64,000 bases of DNA from Bradyrhizobiaceae bacterium (GCA_003963435.1 RXJC01000209.1:54881-118880); one strand, 5' to 3'; shown: positions 46,664-55,074, counted from the first letter of the stretch. The notes: a model not told the origin generated them from the letters alone. Numbers and translations: made by a program.

Positions 46664-47249
46664 GCGCCGCCTTTCCTACGCTGCGCGCGAGCCAGGTCGG
46701 AAGCTGCGGCGCTGCCGCGACCAGTTCGCTGAAAGTGGACGGCGAGAGCTTCCGCTTCAACGTTTTCAAGGCGGCTTCCGCTTTCTCCGGCCCAAGCCAG
46801 GCCAACGCCCGCACCGCCTCGCCAGCCGGCTTATGAGCCAGGGCGAGTTGCCAGCGCGGAGCATGACGAAGTTCGACAACCTGTTTGCCGAGATTCATCG
46901 TTCGGCTGCGGCCGGAGGTTAGATAGACCGACCGAACCGGCACCTGGGTCGTCAGGCCGAGAGTGTTGGCCGCCGCCGCCCCGCTCGGGACGATGACTTC
47001 GCCGCGCTGGTTGGCGAGCGCCTCGACCGCTTGCTGGACGGAGGGGGCCCTCGTTCCGAACCGGCTCGTGATGGGACGGAGATAGACGCCGCGACCGGCC
47101 CGGATCAGTTGGCCCCGCTCAGTCAGACGCGACAAAGCCTGATCCACCGCGGCGCGATTACCGAGGTGAAGCAAGCTCTTAGCCGCCACGGGCGTACCTT
47201 CCGGCAACCCTTCGGCATGCGCGAGAATCTGTTCGGTTAACCGTTGCAT
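46656..47249 (-). CDS. abiEi: AbiEi-type antitoxin (DUF6088)
   Basis: A 197-aa antitoxin-regulator. The N-terminal winged helix (QILAHAEGLPEGTPVAAKSL, LSRLTERGQLIRAGRGVYLR) binds DNA and the C-terminal domain (AVRALAWLGPEKAEAALKTL...) is needed for neutralisation. In known AbiE systems AbiEi represses its own promoter through inverted repeats. Such a repeat lies 11 bp upstream of this ATG. Confidence 0.9.
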   Translation of the reverse strand: MQRLTEQILAHAEGLPEGTPVAAKSLLHLGNRAAVDQALSRLTERGQLIRAGRGVYLRPITSRFGTRAPSVQQAVEALANQRGEVIVPSGAAAANTLGLTTQVPVRSVYLTSGRSRTMNLGKQVVELRHAPRWQLALAHKPAGEAVRALAWLGPEKAEAALKTLKRKLSPSTFSELVAAAPQLPTWLARSVGKAAHG

Positions 47250-47259
47250 GGCCGTTCTC

Positions 47260-47289
47260 CTGTCAGAAATATACGCGGTTTTCTGACAG
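47260..47289. promoter_or_regulatory. Inverted repeat, likely AbiEi operator
   Basis: CTGTCAGAAA at 47260-47269 and TTTCTGACAG at 47280-47289 are a perfect 10-bp inverted repeat with a 10-nt spacer, 11 bp before the abiEi start. Position and symmetry match the autoregulatory sites described for AbiEi. Confidence 0.7.
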
Positions 47290-47330
47290 TTTTCAAGCCA
47301 GCGGACTTGCTGGGGAGCCGTCTATTTCGG

Positions 47331-48662
47331 CTAGATCAAGGGCGAACCCCTGTCGAGTAGACCATCCAGGAAATCCTCCCGCGAGCTGATCGGCCCCGCG
47401 AGCGTCGCAAGGATCAACGCCTCGACGATCTGGCGGGCCAACGACCGCGCCATCACCCGCTCTTTCGTCGAGATGGCGGTCATGGCTCGGCCGTGCAGGA
47501 ATGCGCTTCGCACGTTGAAGAGCTGCTCATACTGATCGGCGAAGCGTCGATCGCCCAGCAGGCCGGCCACCCGTCCCCGAATTCTATTCGTGGCGCGCAT
47601 CCCTTTGTGGCGGTCAGGCGCGATGCGAAAATTCTTCTGATAGTCCGCGCGCAAGCCGAGCGCCGCCTCGATCGTCGTGATGTGCGCAAGGAATTCATCC
47701 ACGCCCTCGGCCAGGAACGCGCGGACGAGGAAGTGAGGGATCGGCGTCTCAAACAAAACCGATTGCTTCGCCTGCTCGACGGTCGTCCATCGGCTCTGGT
47801 CCCACACCGTCAGCTCGGTCTTTGCATCCTCTTCTAGGTGCAGCTCGACCGGGCGCTCTTCCTCGTATGTCCCGCCATAGCCATCGTCGTAGACCCGGTC
47901 CTCCCAGCTCAACGTGTCGGGGGACGGCGGCGAACTGGGACGAACGAAGATGTCGCTGTCGATCGTGTAGACCCATGGCACACGGAAGCCCCGCCAATCG
48001 ACTTCCTGCATGGTCGACCAGCTCTCCCAGGGGGCCAGCAGGAGGAAGAACAGCGCTTCTTCCAAGGCAGTCGGGAACCGCCCTTGATGCGGTTCGACCC
48101 GCCCCAGATCTAGGCTCAGGTCCATGAACAGGACCGGGACCGCGCGTTCCTCCGGCTCCTGCTCGAGCACCACGACCTCCTCAACGATCAGCCAGTGGAA
48201 TTCGGCGAAGCGCTCGGCATCGAAGTCCTGACGCGGATAAAGCCGCCTCAGCCGGCGCGCATCGATCACGCCGCGCAGCTCGTCGGCGCTCAACCGGCAC
48301 ACCCTGGCCGGACCGAATGCGTGCGGCGGCAGGTCGGCGGCAAGATCGAGCGGCGCAAGGTGAATGCGCCTGGCCCGGGTAGCGCGCAGCGCCGCGTCCA
48401 ATCCCTTCGCCGCTTCCTCCACAGGCATGGCAAGATGGGCCGTGTCCTTCTGCAGGTGACATGGAAGGCCCAACGCCCGCAATGCCGTCGAGAGCGCGAA
48501 GTTCGGCCCCTTCTTGCCGGCGTTTGGGTAGTCGTCGCGGCAGATCTCACGCAGCCGCATGAAGGCCGGGTGCGCAAGAATATTGTCGGGCCCGGGCGGT
48601 CGTATGCGCCACAGGTCCGTCATCGCCATCAGCATCGCCATTCTCGGACCCGTCTCGCTCAT
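47331..48662 (-). CDS. Uncharacterised protein with C-terminal HEPN-like RX4H motif
   Basis: A 443-aa protein with no family I can name. The N-terminal 300 residues are mixed and contain LFFLLLAPWESWSTMQEVDW and VPWVYTIDSDIFVRP. The C-terminal 130 residues are helical and carry RSAFLHGRAM near 388, an R-x4-H motif of HEPN ribonucleases, preceded by AHITTIEAALGLRADYQKN, similar to Apea-like HEPN proteins. HEPN domains often cut RNA in abortive infection. Its ATG overlaps the TIR gene stop (ATGA), so it is the third gene of an operon. Confidence 0.7.
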   Translation of the reverse strand: MSETGPRMAMLMAMTDLWRIRPPGPDNILAHPAFMRLREICRDDYPNAGKKGPNFALSTALRALGLPCHLQKDTAHLAMPVEEAAKGLDAALRATRARRIHLAPLDLAADLPPHAFGPARVCRLSADELRGVIDARRLRRLYPRQDFDAERFAEFHWLIVEEVVVLEQEPEERAVPVLFMDLSLDLGRVEPHQGRFPTALEEALFFLLLAPWESWSTMQEVDWRGFRVPWVYTIDSDIFVRPSSPPSPDTLSWEDRVYDDGYGGTYEEERPVELHLEEDAKTELTVWDQSRWTTVEQAKQSVLFETPIPHFLVRAFLAEGVDEFLAHITTIEAALGLRADYQKNFRIAPDRHKGMRATNRIRGRVAGLLGDRRFADQYEQLFNVRSAFLHGRAMTAISTKERVMARSLARQIVEALILATLAGPISSREDFLDGLLDRGSPLI

Positions 48663-49774
48663 CAGGAGATCCGGAGCCGCCGCAAAAGCTTGCCGAGGAC
48701 CGCCTCGTACTCCTCGGGCTTGGAGAAATCGGCGTAGAGCTTGCCTTTCAAGAACTCTGGCAGCTCACATTCCTCGTAGAGCAGCGGCAGCACGACCACC
48801 TCGCCGCTCGCGATCTCGCGGTTCATCGCCACGTCGAGCTCCTTCTTCACCCAAGGAGCGCCGATCGACTTTTTCGACAGGACGACGGCGATGTAGCGGC
48901 TGAGCTTCATCCCCTCTTCGATCTTGGCGATCAGCGAGTCCCCGATGTCGATTTCGGCCTCGTCCAGCCACACATGCTCTACGCCATGAGCGAGCAGATC
49001 CTTGCGAAGCTGGCGCACGAAGGGTTTGTCGACGCCAGTATGGCTCAGGAAGATGCCGTGATACTTCTCATGCGCCGGATCGGCCTTCTCCAACGCGAGG
49101 CTGTCGCGAACGAGCTGGTTCTGGGCTTCCTGCGACGTCGGCGGCGTCAGCAGCCAGCCCGTCGGGGTGCCGAGCATCAGCTGACCGCCGAGGCTGTAGC
49201 CCTCCGGCGTCGCGGCGATCGACCCATAGCCTTCGCCGGGATCGGATAGGCACAGCGTCCAGCCGCCGGTCCGCGACAGAACCTCGAAATAGCGCGCGAA
49301 GGGGCTGTCGAGATCGACCGGCCCCATCCTGCGCCCCTTCTTAATGAGAAGCTCCGAACGCTTTACGAAACTCGCCACTTTCGGCGCCACATATCCAAGA
49401 TGGGTTTCGCGATAGCCGAAGAAGTTCACCCGCTTCGGCTCGGACAGGCACCAAACGACCGTCGCGCCACCCGCAATCGCGGCCTCCATCTCCTTGCGTC
49501 GGTCCTCGCCATCGAAGGCGGAGTCGAGGTCGTAGCGGTCATTCTGCCCCTTCAGCTTGCCCAGCTCGTAAAGTTCGTTCGAAAACTCTCCGGCCTTACC
49601 GAACAGAAAATGCGTGTAGCTCTCCGGATTGATGATGATCGTGTCGTATTCGTAGAGCGGATAGGCCGCCCGCTCTCGATCGACATCGGGCTGGCAGAGC
49701 CCGAGATTTTCGATCTCCACGCCATCGATCTTGTCGCCGGTGTAAGTCAGCCCGACAGTCAGCACCCGTTTCAC
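48662..49774 (-). CDS. TIR-domain protein with unknown N-terminal sensor domain
   Basis: A 370-aa protein starting with GTG. Residues about 237-365 are a TIR domain: YHGIFLSHTGVDKPFVRQLR, HVWLDEAEIDIGDSLIAKIE, VVLSKKSIGAPWVKKEL (the Glu here fits the NADase site) and VVVLPLLYEECELP. The N-terminal 230 residues form a Rossmann-like unit (DTIIINPESYTHFLFG, then GGATVVWCLSEPKRV) somewhat like glutamine-amidotransferase folds, and could sense a ligand. It overlaps the upstream nuclease-like gene (GTGA) and the downstream HEPN gene (ATGA). Confidence 0.82.
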   Translation of the reverse strand: MKRVLTVGLTYTGDKIDGVEIENLGLCQPDVDRERAAYPLYEYDTIIINPESYTHFLFGKAGEFSNELYELGKLKGQNDRYDLDSAFDGEDRRKEMEAAIAGGATVVWCLSEPKRVNFFGYRETHLGYVAPKVASFVKRSELLIKKGRRMGPVDLDSPFARYFEVLSRTGGWTLCLSDPGEGYGSIAATPEGYSLGGQLMLGTPTGWLLTPPTSQEAQNQLVRDSLALEKADPAHEKYHGIFLSHTGVDKPFVRQLRKDLLAHGVEHVWLDEAEIDIGDSLIAKIEEGMKLSRYIAVVLSKKSIGAPWVKKELDVAMNREIASGEVVVLPLLYEECELPEFLKGKLYADFSKPEEYEAVLGKLLRRLRIS

Positions 49775-50406
49775 GTGTCGTTCCTTTCCGCCGCCTGCTT
49801 GGCCGCCTCTCTAGCTTTCACTTCCAAAACCTCGCCGCGGCTGCCGACGAGCGCGATCTCGATGCCGGCCAAGGCGCACCGCGGCGCGAGCCGCTCGGCC
49901 AGGCGCAAGGTGCCGTCCGTCAGCGGAACCACGGCCACCTGACGCCCCTGCGATGGCGTGGCCATCAGCAGGCCTACGGTCTCGCAAAGACCCCGGTAGA
50001 GCCGCGACAACTGGCCTGGATGCCGCGCGTTGATAATGCCGCCCTTGCATTCGGCCGAGATGACGTGGTCGCCGATATTCGCGACGACATCACCGAGCCC
50101 GGACTTCGGGTTGACGGTGATCGTCTGGCCCGCCGGATTTCGATAGACTCCGCCATAGGCGGTGCTACCGACGCCGGAGACCTTGGTGAACGCTCGCCGC
50201 CCCAGCCAGCCCGCGAAATCGAACTGCTTTCCGTGCTCGCCGTCGGGATGGACACGGACGTCCCGTGCGCCCTGCGTGCGGAGCAAGTGCATCGCGTAGG
50301 CGACCATCACCGCGCCCTCATACAGATGATGTTCGTGGGCGCCGTCCGATTTTCCGGCGCGGTTCGGCGGCGGCTCGAGCGCCGTCACGAGATCCTCGAA
50401 ATCCAA
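49771..50406 (-). CDS. PD-(D/E)XK-like protein, first gene of the TIR-HEPN operon
   Basis: A 211-aa protein. I place the start at the TTG at 50406 (LDFEDLVTALEPPPNRAG), because GGGGAGG lies 5 bp upstream; the frame remains open further, but that part is antisense to the 50500 gene. A nuclease-fold pattern is visible: SGLGDVVANIGDHVISAECK, i.e. Asp near 105 and E-x-K near 117-119, after helical DGEHGKQFDFAGWLGRR. No close family is recognised. It overlaps the TIR gene and shares a divergent promoter region with 50500. Confidence 0.65.
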   Translation of the reverse strand: MDFEDLVTALEPPPNRAGKSDGAHEHHLYEGAVMVAYAMHLLRTQGARDVRVHPDGEHGKQFDFAGWLGRRAFTKVSGVGSTAYGGVYRNPAGQTITVNPKSGLGDVVANIGDHVISAECKGGIINARHPGQLSRLYRGLCETVGLLMATPSQGRQVAVVPLTDGTLRLAERLAPRCALAGIEIALVGSRGEVLEVKAREAAKQAAERNDT

Positions 50407-50448
50407 TCCAGCCTCCCCGCGATATCTGCGGACGCGCAGCGCGCACCA

Positions 50449-50476
50449 TTGACAGGAGCTTATAACCGGCCATATT
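50449..50476 (+). promoter_or_regulatory. Candidate sigma-70 promoter of the right-arm operon
   Basis: TTGACA at 50449-50454, a 16-bp spacer and CATATT at 50471-50476 (4 of 6 to TATAAT) precede the ATG at 50500. The 93-bp region also serves the divergent left arm. Confidence 0.45.
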
Positions 50477-50499
50477 TGCCCGGTAAAGGAAGGCCTGTC

Positions 50500-51054
50500 A
50501 TGTTTACCTATAGCCCCGAAAAATTTGCGTCGCTCTACGCCTCCGAACTTGGCCAGCGCATCTGGGCCTTTCTCACGCGGCCCGAAAACGTCGCCCGCCT
50601 GGAGACCGCGTCCGAACTCGGCAAGCCCGCGGTCGAAGGCATCGAGGAGCAGCTCCTGGCGGAATTCCGCGAGGAGGTCTTGGCCGACCGCGTGAAGCAG
50701 ATGGTCGGCCATATGGTGCGGCAGATCCTGGAGCAGCGAGATTGGGTGCTCGACCAGACCGATGTGAAAGTTCAGTCGGTGCCCTTCAGCAAGGCGGCAC
50801 GCTATCGCCGGCCTGACTGGTTCACCTTTCACGCCTTCCGCAACAGCAGTGATCCGCGCGACGTCGTTATCACCGATCGCCGGCAAAATCCGACGCTGCC
50901 GAACGGCGCGCGCTGGACCTTCTACGCTACCTTCGCCAGCCCGCTAAAAGCGGCGGTGGCGTTCGGCGTCAACGACATCAAGCAGCTTCGTCAGCAGGTC
51001 CATTCGCACGGCTTCCACCGTGTTCGCATCGAGCGGATGCTGCGCCGGGCATGA
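50500..51054 (+). CDS. Uncharacterised protein, first gene of the right arm
   Basis: A 184-aa protein (MFTYSPEKFASLYASELGQR...). The N-terminal 90 residues are helical with many Glu/Arg (LLAEFREEVLADRVKQMVGH); the C-terminal half has beta-rich segments (DWFTFHAFRNSSDPRDVVIT, RWTFYATFASPLKAAVAFGV). AAGGAAGG lies about 7 bp before the ATG. No known family. Nine bp separate it from the next gene, so they form an operon with the nuclease-like pair. Confidence 0.7.
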   Translation: MFTYSPEKFASLYASELGQRIWAFLTRPENVARLETASELGKPAVEGIEEQLLAEFREEVLADRVKQMVGHMVRQILEQRDWVLDQTDVKVQSVPFSKAARYRRPDWFTFHAFRNSSDPRDVVITDRRQNPTLPNGARWTFYATFASPLKAAVAFGVNDIKQLRQQVHSHGFHRVRIERMLRRA

Positions 51055-51063
51055 GACGAGCAG

Positions 51064-51990
51064 ATGATGACTGATCTATTCGATGTCGACGGCGCCAATC
51101 TCGATCGCGGGTTTGAAAACCTGAAAGCCGCCGAGCTTCCGATCGAGCAGCAGCTTCACGCCATGCTGCAAGAGATGTGGGGGCGTTACGAGCCTTATGC
51201 CGACCCCGACTTTCGGCAGGGTTTCGCACGCGATGTCGATGGCCGATTTTGGGAGATGTATCTGGGCTGCACGCTGCTCGAGGCGGGCCGCACCCTGCTT
51301 CCCGTCGTCGAGCGCCAGCGCGAAGGCGGTCAGCCGGACCTCTGCGTCCTGGAAGATGGCCGCCGAATCTGGATCGAGGCCATTACCCCAGATGAAGGCG
51401 CACCGGGTCCTGACCAGATCGTGCGTCCGGTCCCCCTCAACGAGGGCGGCGGCCTCTTCGCCGCACCGATCCGTCAGGCGCAGTTGCGCACGTCCGGGGC
51501 GTTCTGGACCAAGGCGCAGAGGATCGCGCGCTATCTCGAACAGGGTGTGATCGGCCCGGAAGACACGAGGATCATCGCGATCAGTGCGAGCCGCTTCGGC
51601 GTCTATGTCGCCGACCAGCCGTTGCCGCTGATCATGACCACGTTATTTCCGATCGGAGATGCCTACATCACCATCGATCGCGAGACCGGCAACGTCGTTG
51701 ACGAAGGATTTCACCCGGCCCCCTTCATCGACCGCGAACGCAATCCGATCCCGCGCACGGCGTTTCTCGACGAGCGTTTCGCTGACATCTCAGGTGTGAT
51801 CTGGTCGCGCGTTGGCCTCGGCAACCTCTCGCGTCGAAGCCGCCCGCTGACCTATGTCCACAACCCCTTGGCGCAGGTTCCGCTGGCGACAAGCTGGGGC
51901 GTCTGGGATCGCGAGTTCGTCATCACGCCGCGCGGCGACGAGTGGGAGGCCAACGACATTCTGGCGCAAGCCGCAGCGGAGGCATCATGA
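51064..51990 (+). CDS. Nuclease-fold protein A (paralogue of 52042)
   Basis: A 308-aa protein. Its core reads DGRFWEMYLGCTLLEAGRTL (Glu near 63), QPDLCVLEDG (Asp near 92) and RIWIEAITPDE (Glu near 104), a PD-(D/E)XK-like layout in which the final Lys is replaced by Ala. A second conserved block is ERFADISGVIWSRVGLG near 245, then YVHNPLAQVPLATSW. These blocks recur in the 52042 protein, so the two genes are diverged duplicates. Activity is unproven given the altered active site. Confidence 0.65.
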   Translation: MMTDLFDVDGANLDRGFENLKAAELPIEQQLHAMLQEMWGRYEPYADPDFRQGFARDVDGRFWEMYLGCTLLEAGRTLLPVVERQREGGQPDLCVLEDGRRIWIEAITPDEGAPGPDQIVRPVPLNEGGGLFAAPIRQAQLRTSGAFWTKAQRIARYLEQGVIGPEDTRIIAISASRFGVYVADQPLPLIMTTLFPIGDAYITIDRETGNVVDEGFHPAPFIDRERNPIPRTAFLDERFADISGVIWSRVGLGNLSRRSRPLTYVHNPLAQVPLATSWGVWDREFVITPRGDEWEANDILAQAAAEAS

Positions 51991-52041
51991 CGATGCGCCC
52001 GAGTGCCCGCGTCTGGCGCCTTCCGTTCCGTGAGGTTGATC

Positions 52042-53436
52042 ATGGCCGTCGGCGATGAGCAGCGACTGATCACGCCGATCAGCCAGCGGCAGTTTGAGCT
52101 CTATGCGCTGTCGCTCGAACGTGGGCCCAATTTTGATCCCGCGCAGATCTTCGGGAGCTATCAAGCCGGACACGGCAGCGCGAGCGGCTGCATCCTCCTC
52201 GATCCGGAGCGCGGGACCTTCACCGCCCTGGCCTTGCGCAGGCGTGTCGATCATCGCTGGGTCCGCGTCGATGAAGGCGGCCCCTATCCCACTCCCGAAG
52301 CCGCGCTGGATCAGCTCACCATCAGCATGCGCGCTGGCGAGCCGCCCGAGCCATTGCCGCCGGGCGCACGGCGACGGCCGCTTCTGCTGAAGACCGGATC
52401 GCGAGGCACATCGCCGGAGTTCGACCTGCTGACGAGCACGATCAGCCATTTCCCGGCGCTGATGGCGGTCGGCGAATGCTACCTCGCGCTTCCCAATCCG
52501 GATGCCAATTTCGTCCCCGATCTGCAGACCAGCAATTTCGCGTCCCGCCTCTTCGAACTCTATCTTCTTGCCTGCTTCCGCGAGCAAGGCCTGATCGTCC
52601 GGCAGAAGCATGTCTCACCGGACTTCCTGATCGAGAACGATGGCGCCGCCTGCTGGATCGAAGCCGTGACCGCGAATTCCGAGACGCCCCGCTCCGGCGG
52701 GATCGGGGACTGGGTGCATGCTCCGGTCGATCGAAATGAACGCTTAACCGGCGCGCCAGCTGAGCGCTTCGCCAAGACGCTGCGCGGCAAGCTTCAGCGC
52801 AACTATCATGAGCTGGATCATGTAAAGGGGATACCCTTCGCTCTGGCGATCGCTGACTTCTATGAATCCGGCTCGATGGTTTGGAGCCGCGAGGCTTTGC
52901 CGACCTATCTCTACGGCCTGCGGGCAGATGTCGAAGGCGAAGGCGCCGGGCGACGTGCGATCGGCACGCCGATCAACAATCTTACGGGCAGGCACGGCAT
53001 TCCGGCCGGGCTATTCCGCGATCCCGACTTCGCTCACCTCTCTGCCGTCATCTTCAGCAACGCGGCGACGCTCGCCAAATTCAACCGCATGGGCTTTCTC
53101 GCTGGATGGCGGCCGCCGGGCCTCACGATGACCCGCCGCGGCATTCTCTTCGACCGAACGCCGGGCGCGCTGGAGCCCATTGATTTCGATCTGTCGGTCG
53201 ACAGCGCCGAATACCAAGCGCTCTGGCCTTGGGGCGAAGCCTGGTGTCAGGAACTGGAGGTCTTTCACAACCCACAGGCGACGCACCCCATTCCCTTCGA
53301 TCTCATACCCGGCGCGACCCATTGGTTCGAGCGCGGCGGCGACGTCGAGTGCAACACCATGTGGGCGAACTCGGTCATTTCATCGATCACTCATCTGCGC
53401 ATGGCCGGCGCGCAAGGCGAAAGCGAGCGGCCATGA
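52042..53436 (+). CDS. Nuclease-fold protein B (paralogue of 51064)
   Basis: A 464-aa protein. A 150-residue N-terminal extension precedes the core SNFASRLFELYLLACFREQG, then HVSPDFLIENDGAACWIEAV near 190-208, the same Glu...PD...E-A pattern as in 51064. A later block, PDFAHLSAVIFSNAATLAKF, and VFHNPQATHPIPFDL match the partner's second block. The start at 52042 follows GAGG at about 7 bp. The larger size suggests an extra recognition domain. Confidence 0.68.
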   Translation: MAVGDEQRLITPISQRQFELYALSLERGPNFDPAQIFGSYQAGHGSASGCILLDPERGTFTALALRRRVDHRWVRVDEGGPYPTPEAALDQLTISMRAGEPPEPLPPGARRRPLLLKTGSRGTSPEFDLLTSTISHFPALMAVGECYLALPNPDANFVPDLQTSNFASRLFELYLLACFREQGLIVRQKHVSPDFLIENDGAACWIEAVTANSETPRSGGIGDWVHAPVDRNERLTGAPAERFAKTLRGKLQRNYHELDHVKGIPFALAIADFYESGSMVWSREALPTYLYGLRADVEGEGAGRRAIGTPINNLTGRHGIPAGLFRDPDFAHLSAVIFSNAATLAKFNRMGFLAGWRPPGLTMTRRGILFDRTPGALEPIDFDLSVDSAEYQALWPWGEAWCQELEVFHNPQATHPIPFDLIPGATHWFERGGDVECNTMWANSVISSITHLRMAGAQGESERP

Positions 53437-53491
53437 TCTGCCCGCCATGCATGCGTCGCCGTCCTCGCCCATCAAAGGAGCATCGTTGAAC

Positions 53492-54414
53492 ATGGAAACG
53501 GAACCATCCGACCGGACCATCGTCCTCCATCTCCTGCGCGGGGCTGTACCCGAGCGCGCCGACGAGATCAGCGGCCTATGGAGCCAGTATGGTCATGGTG
53601 TGGAAGTCGCGCCGAGCACCAAGGGCGTGACGATGAAGGCCGATGACAAGCGCATCCAGTTCGACACCAAGACGATCGACTTTTTCTGGCTGCTCGGCTT
53701 CAGCGCATGGCGTGCCATCGAGGTGTATTCGCCGGCCCTGCTGGTGGCGACATGGACCGGAATGCCGCTTGATCAGGCCCTCAAGATCGATGCCGAACGG
53801 GGGCAATACGAATTCGATTACAAGCAGCGCGTCAGCACCGCTCAATCGCTCATCGCGGCCGAACAGACCGCACAGATTTCCTGGCCTGCGGACATCCCCG
53901 AGCCGACCGCTGACCGCGACAGCTTGGGAGATGTCCAGCACAAGACGATGTTCGACCTCGTCGCGTTTGCCCTGGCCTTCGCGCTGCTGCACGAATTCCG
54001 GCACGTCATGTATTGCGCCGACAAGAGCGCACCGTCGACACTGCCCGAGGAGGAAATCGGCTGCGATAACTGGGCCCGCGAGTTCATGACCAGCGGCCTC
54101 GCCGCCTATGCGAAGGAGCATAGGACAACTACGCTCAAGTCCAGCAGAAGCGCGCGATGGGAATAGCGCTCGCCGCCGTGATCATCCATGCGATGACGCC
54201 GACCCACGCGCATTGGGGCAATCGGCAGTATCCACCGATCGCCGAGCGGCTGACGGCGATGATCGGAGGCTACAATCTGCCGCCCGGCTCGTCCTTCTGG
54301 CCCTTCACGGCCTGCCTTTTGATCACGCTGATGAGGCAGGAGGGCCGGCCGCTCGACATCATCGCGTACTCAAATCAGGAAATGGTCGAGGCCCTGCTCG
54401 ACCGGCTCCGTTGA
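53492..54414 (+). pseudogene. Lit-like (peptidase U49) phage-exclusion protease, frameshifted
   Basis: The first frame (53492-54166) encodes DFFWLLGFSAWRAIEVYSPA, then the zinc motif ALLHEFRHVMYCADK (H-E-x-x-H near 167) and EEEIGCDNWAREFMTSGLAA, resembling the Lit protease that cleaves EF-Tu during T4 infection. After AAYAKEH it runs into non-homologous residues and stops. Restoring one G near 54121-54126 joins it to the frame that continues NYAQVQQKRAMGIALAAVII and ends at 54414. The reconstructed product is about 307 aa. The lesion follows the active site, so a truncated product might form. A TTG at 53486 is an alternative start with better spacing to AAAGGAG. Confidence 0.72.
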
Positions 54415-54432
54415 CGCTGCGGGGAGCGCGAC

Positions 54433-54936
54433 GTGCCGGTCTATTTCATTGGCGAAGATGAAAACGGATGCTCCCCGATCAAGATCGGCGTGGCGAAGAA
54501 CATCGAGGCGCGCCAGCGCAACCTCCACACGGGGAATCCTTTGGAGCTGCGACTGCTCGGGTGGATCGAAGCGACCGACGCCTTCCAGCTTGAACGAGAG
54601 CTGCACAAGCATTTTGGATCGACCCATGTGCGTGGAGAATGGTTCGACATCGAGCCGGGTGACATCCTGGCCATTCTCAAGCGCGCCGGCCGCGCTGGAT
54701 TTGTCGCCAAGAACGCCGATGCTTTCCAGATCGTCGGTTATGATCGCGACGCCATTCCCGAATACCTCGGCGTGTGGGAATGGGCCGATCTGGAAATCGA
54801 CGAATGCTGCCCGTTCTGCGGATGTCTATGCGGCATGCATTTTCAGGAAGCCTCGCAGATGTACTATTGCATCCGATGCGACACGCTGACCGACTTTTCC
54901 GAGCTCGATCCGCGTGAGTATCCGCCGGACGAGTGA
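54433..54936 (+). CDS. GIY-YIG (MUG113/T5orf172-like) protein with zinc ribbon
   Basis: A 167-aa protein with GTG start. Its N-terminus fits the T5orf172/MUG113 branch of GIY-YIG nucleases: YFIGEDENGCSPIKIGVAKN, an Arg in EARQRNLHTGNP, and ERELHKHFGSTHVRGEWFDI with the Glu. The C-terminus has ECCPFCGCLCGMHF and YYCIRCDT, a four-Cys zinc ribbon. It is the last gene of the right-arm operon, 18 bp after the Lit-like frame. It could be an effector nuclease or a DNA-binding helper. Confidence 0.75.
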   Translation: MPVYFIGEDENGCSPIKIGVAKNIEARQRNLHTGNPLELRLLGWIEATDAFQLERELHKHFGSTHVRGEWFDIEPGDILAILKRAGRAGFVAKNADAFQIVGYDRDAIPEYLGVWEWADLEIDECCPFCGCLCGMHFQEASQMYYCIRCDTLTDFSELDPREYPPDE

Positions 54937-55074
54937 TGTCCTGAAAGGCGGAAAGATGCCAATCCTGAGAAGCTGAAACCCGGCTTTGCGCTTCTGAGGG
55001 GAACGCCATCCCCTGCGGCCGGCCTTCGTCTCAGCCGCCCCCTTTTGCGGGGAGCCCCCGCAACGCCCCCTTCA

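Noticed and set aside
50407..50886. Upstream extension of the 49771 gene to an ATG at 50886
   Set aside because: This part is antisense to the 50500 gene, and a good ribosome site precedes the internal TTG at 50406.
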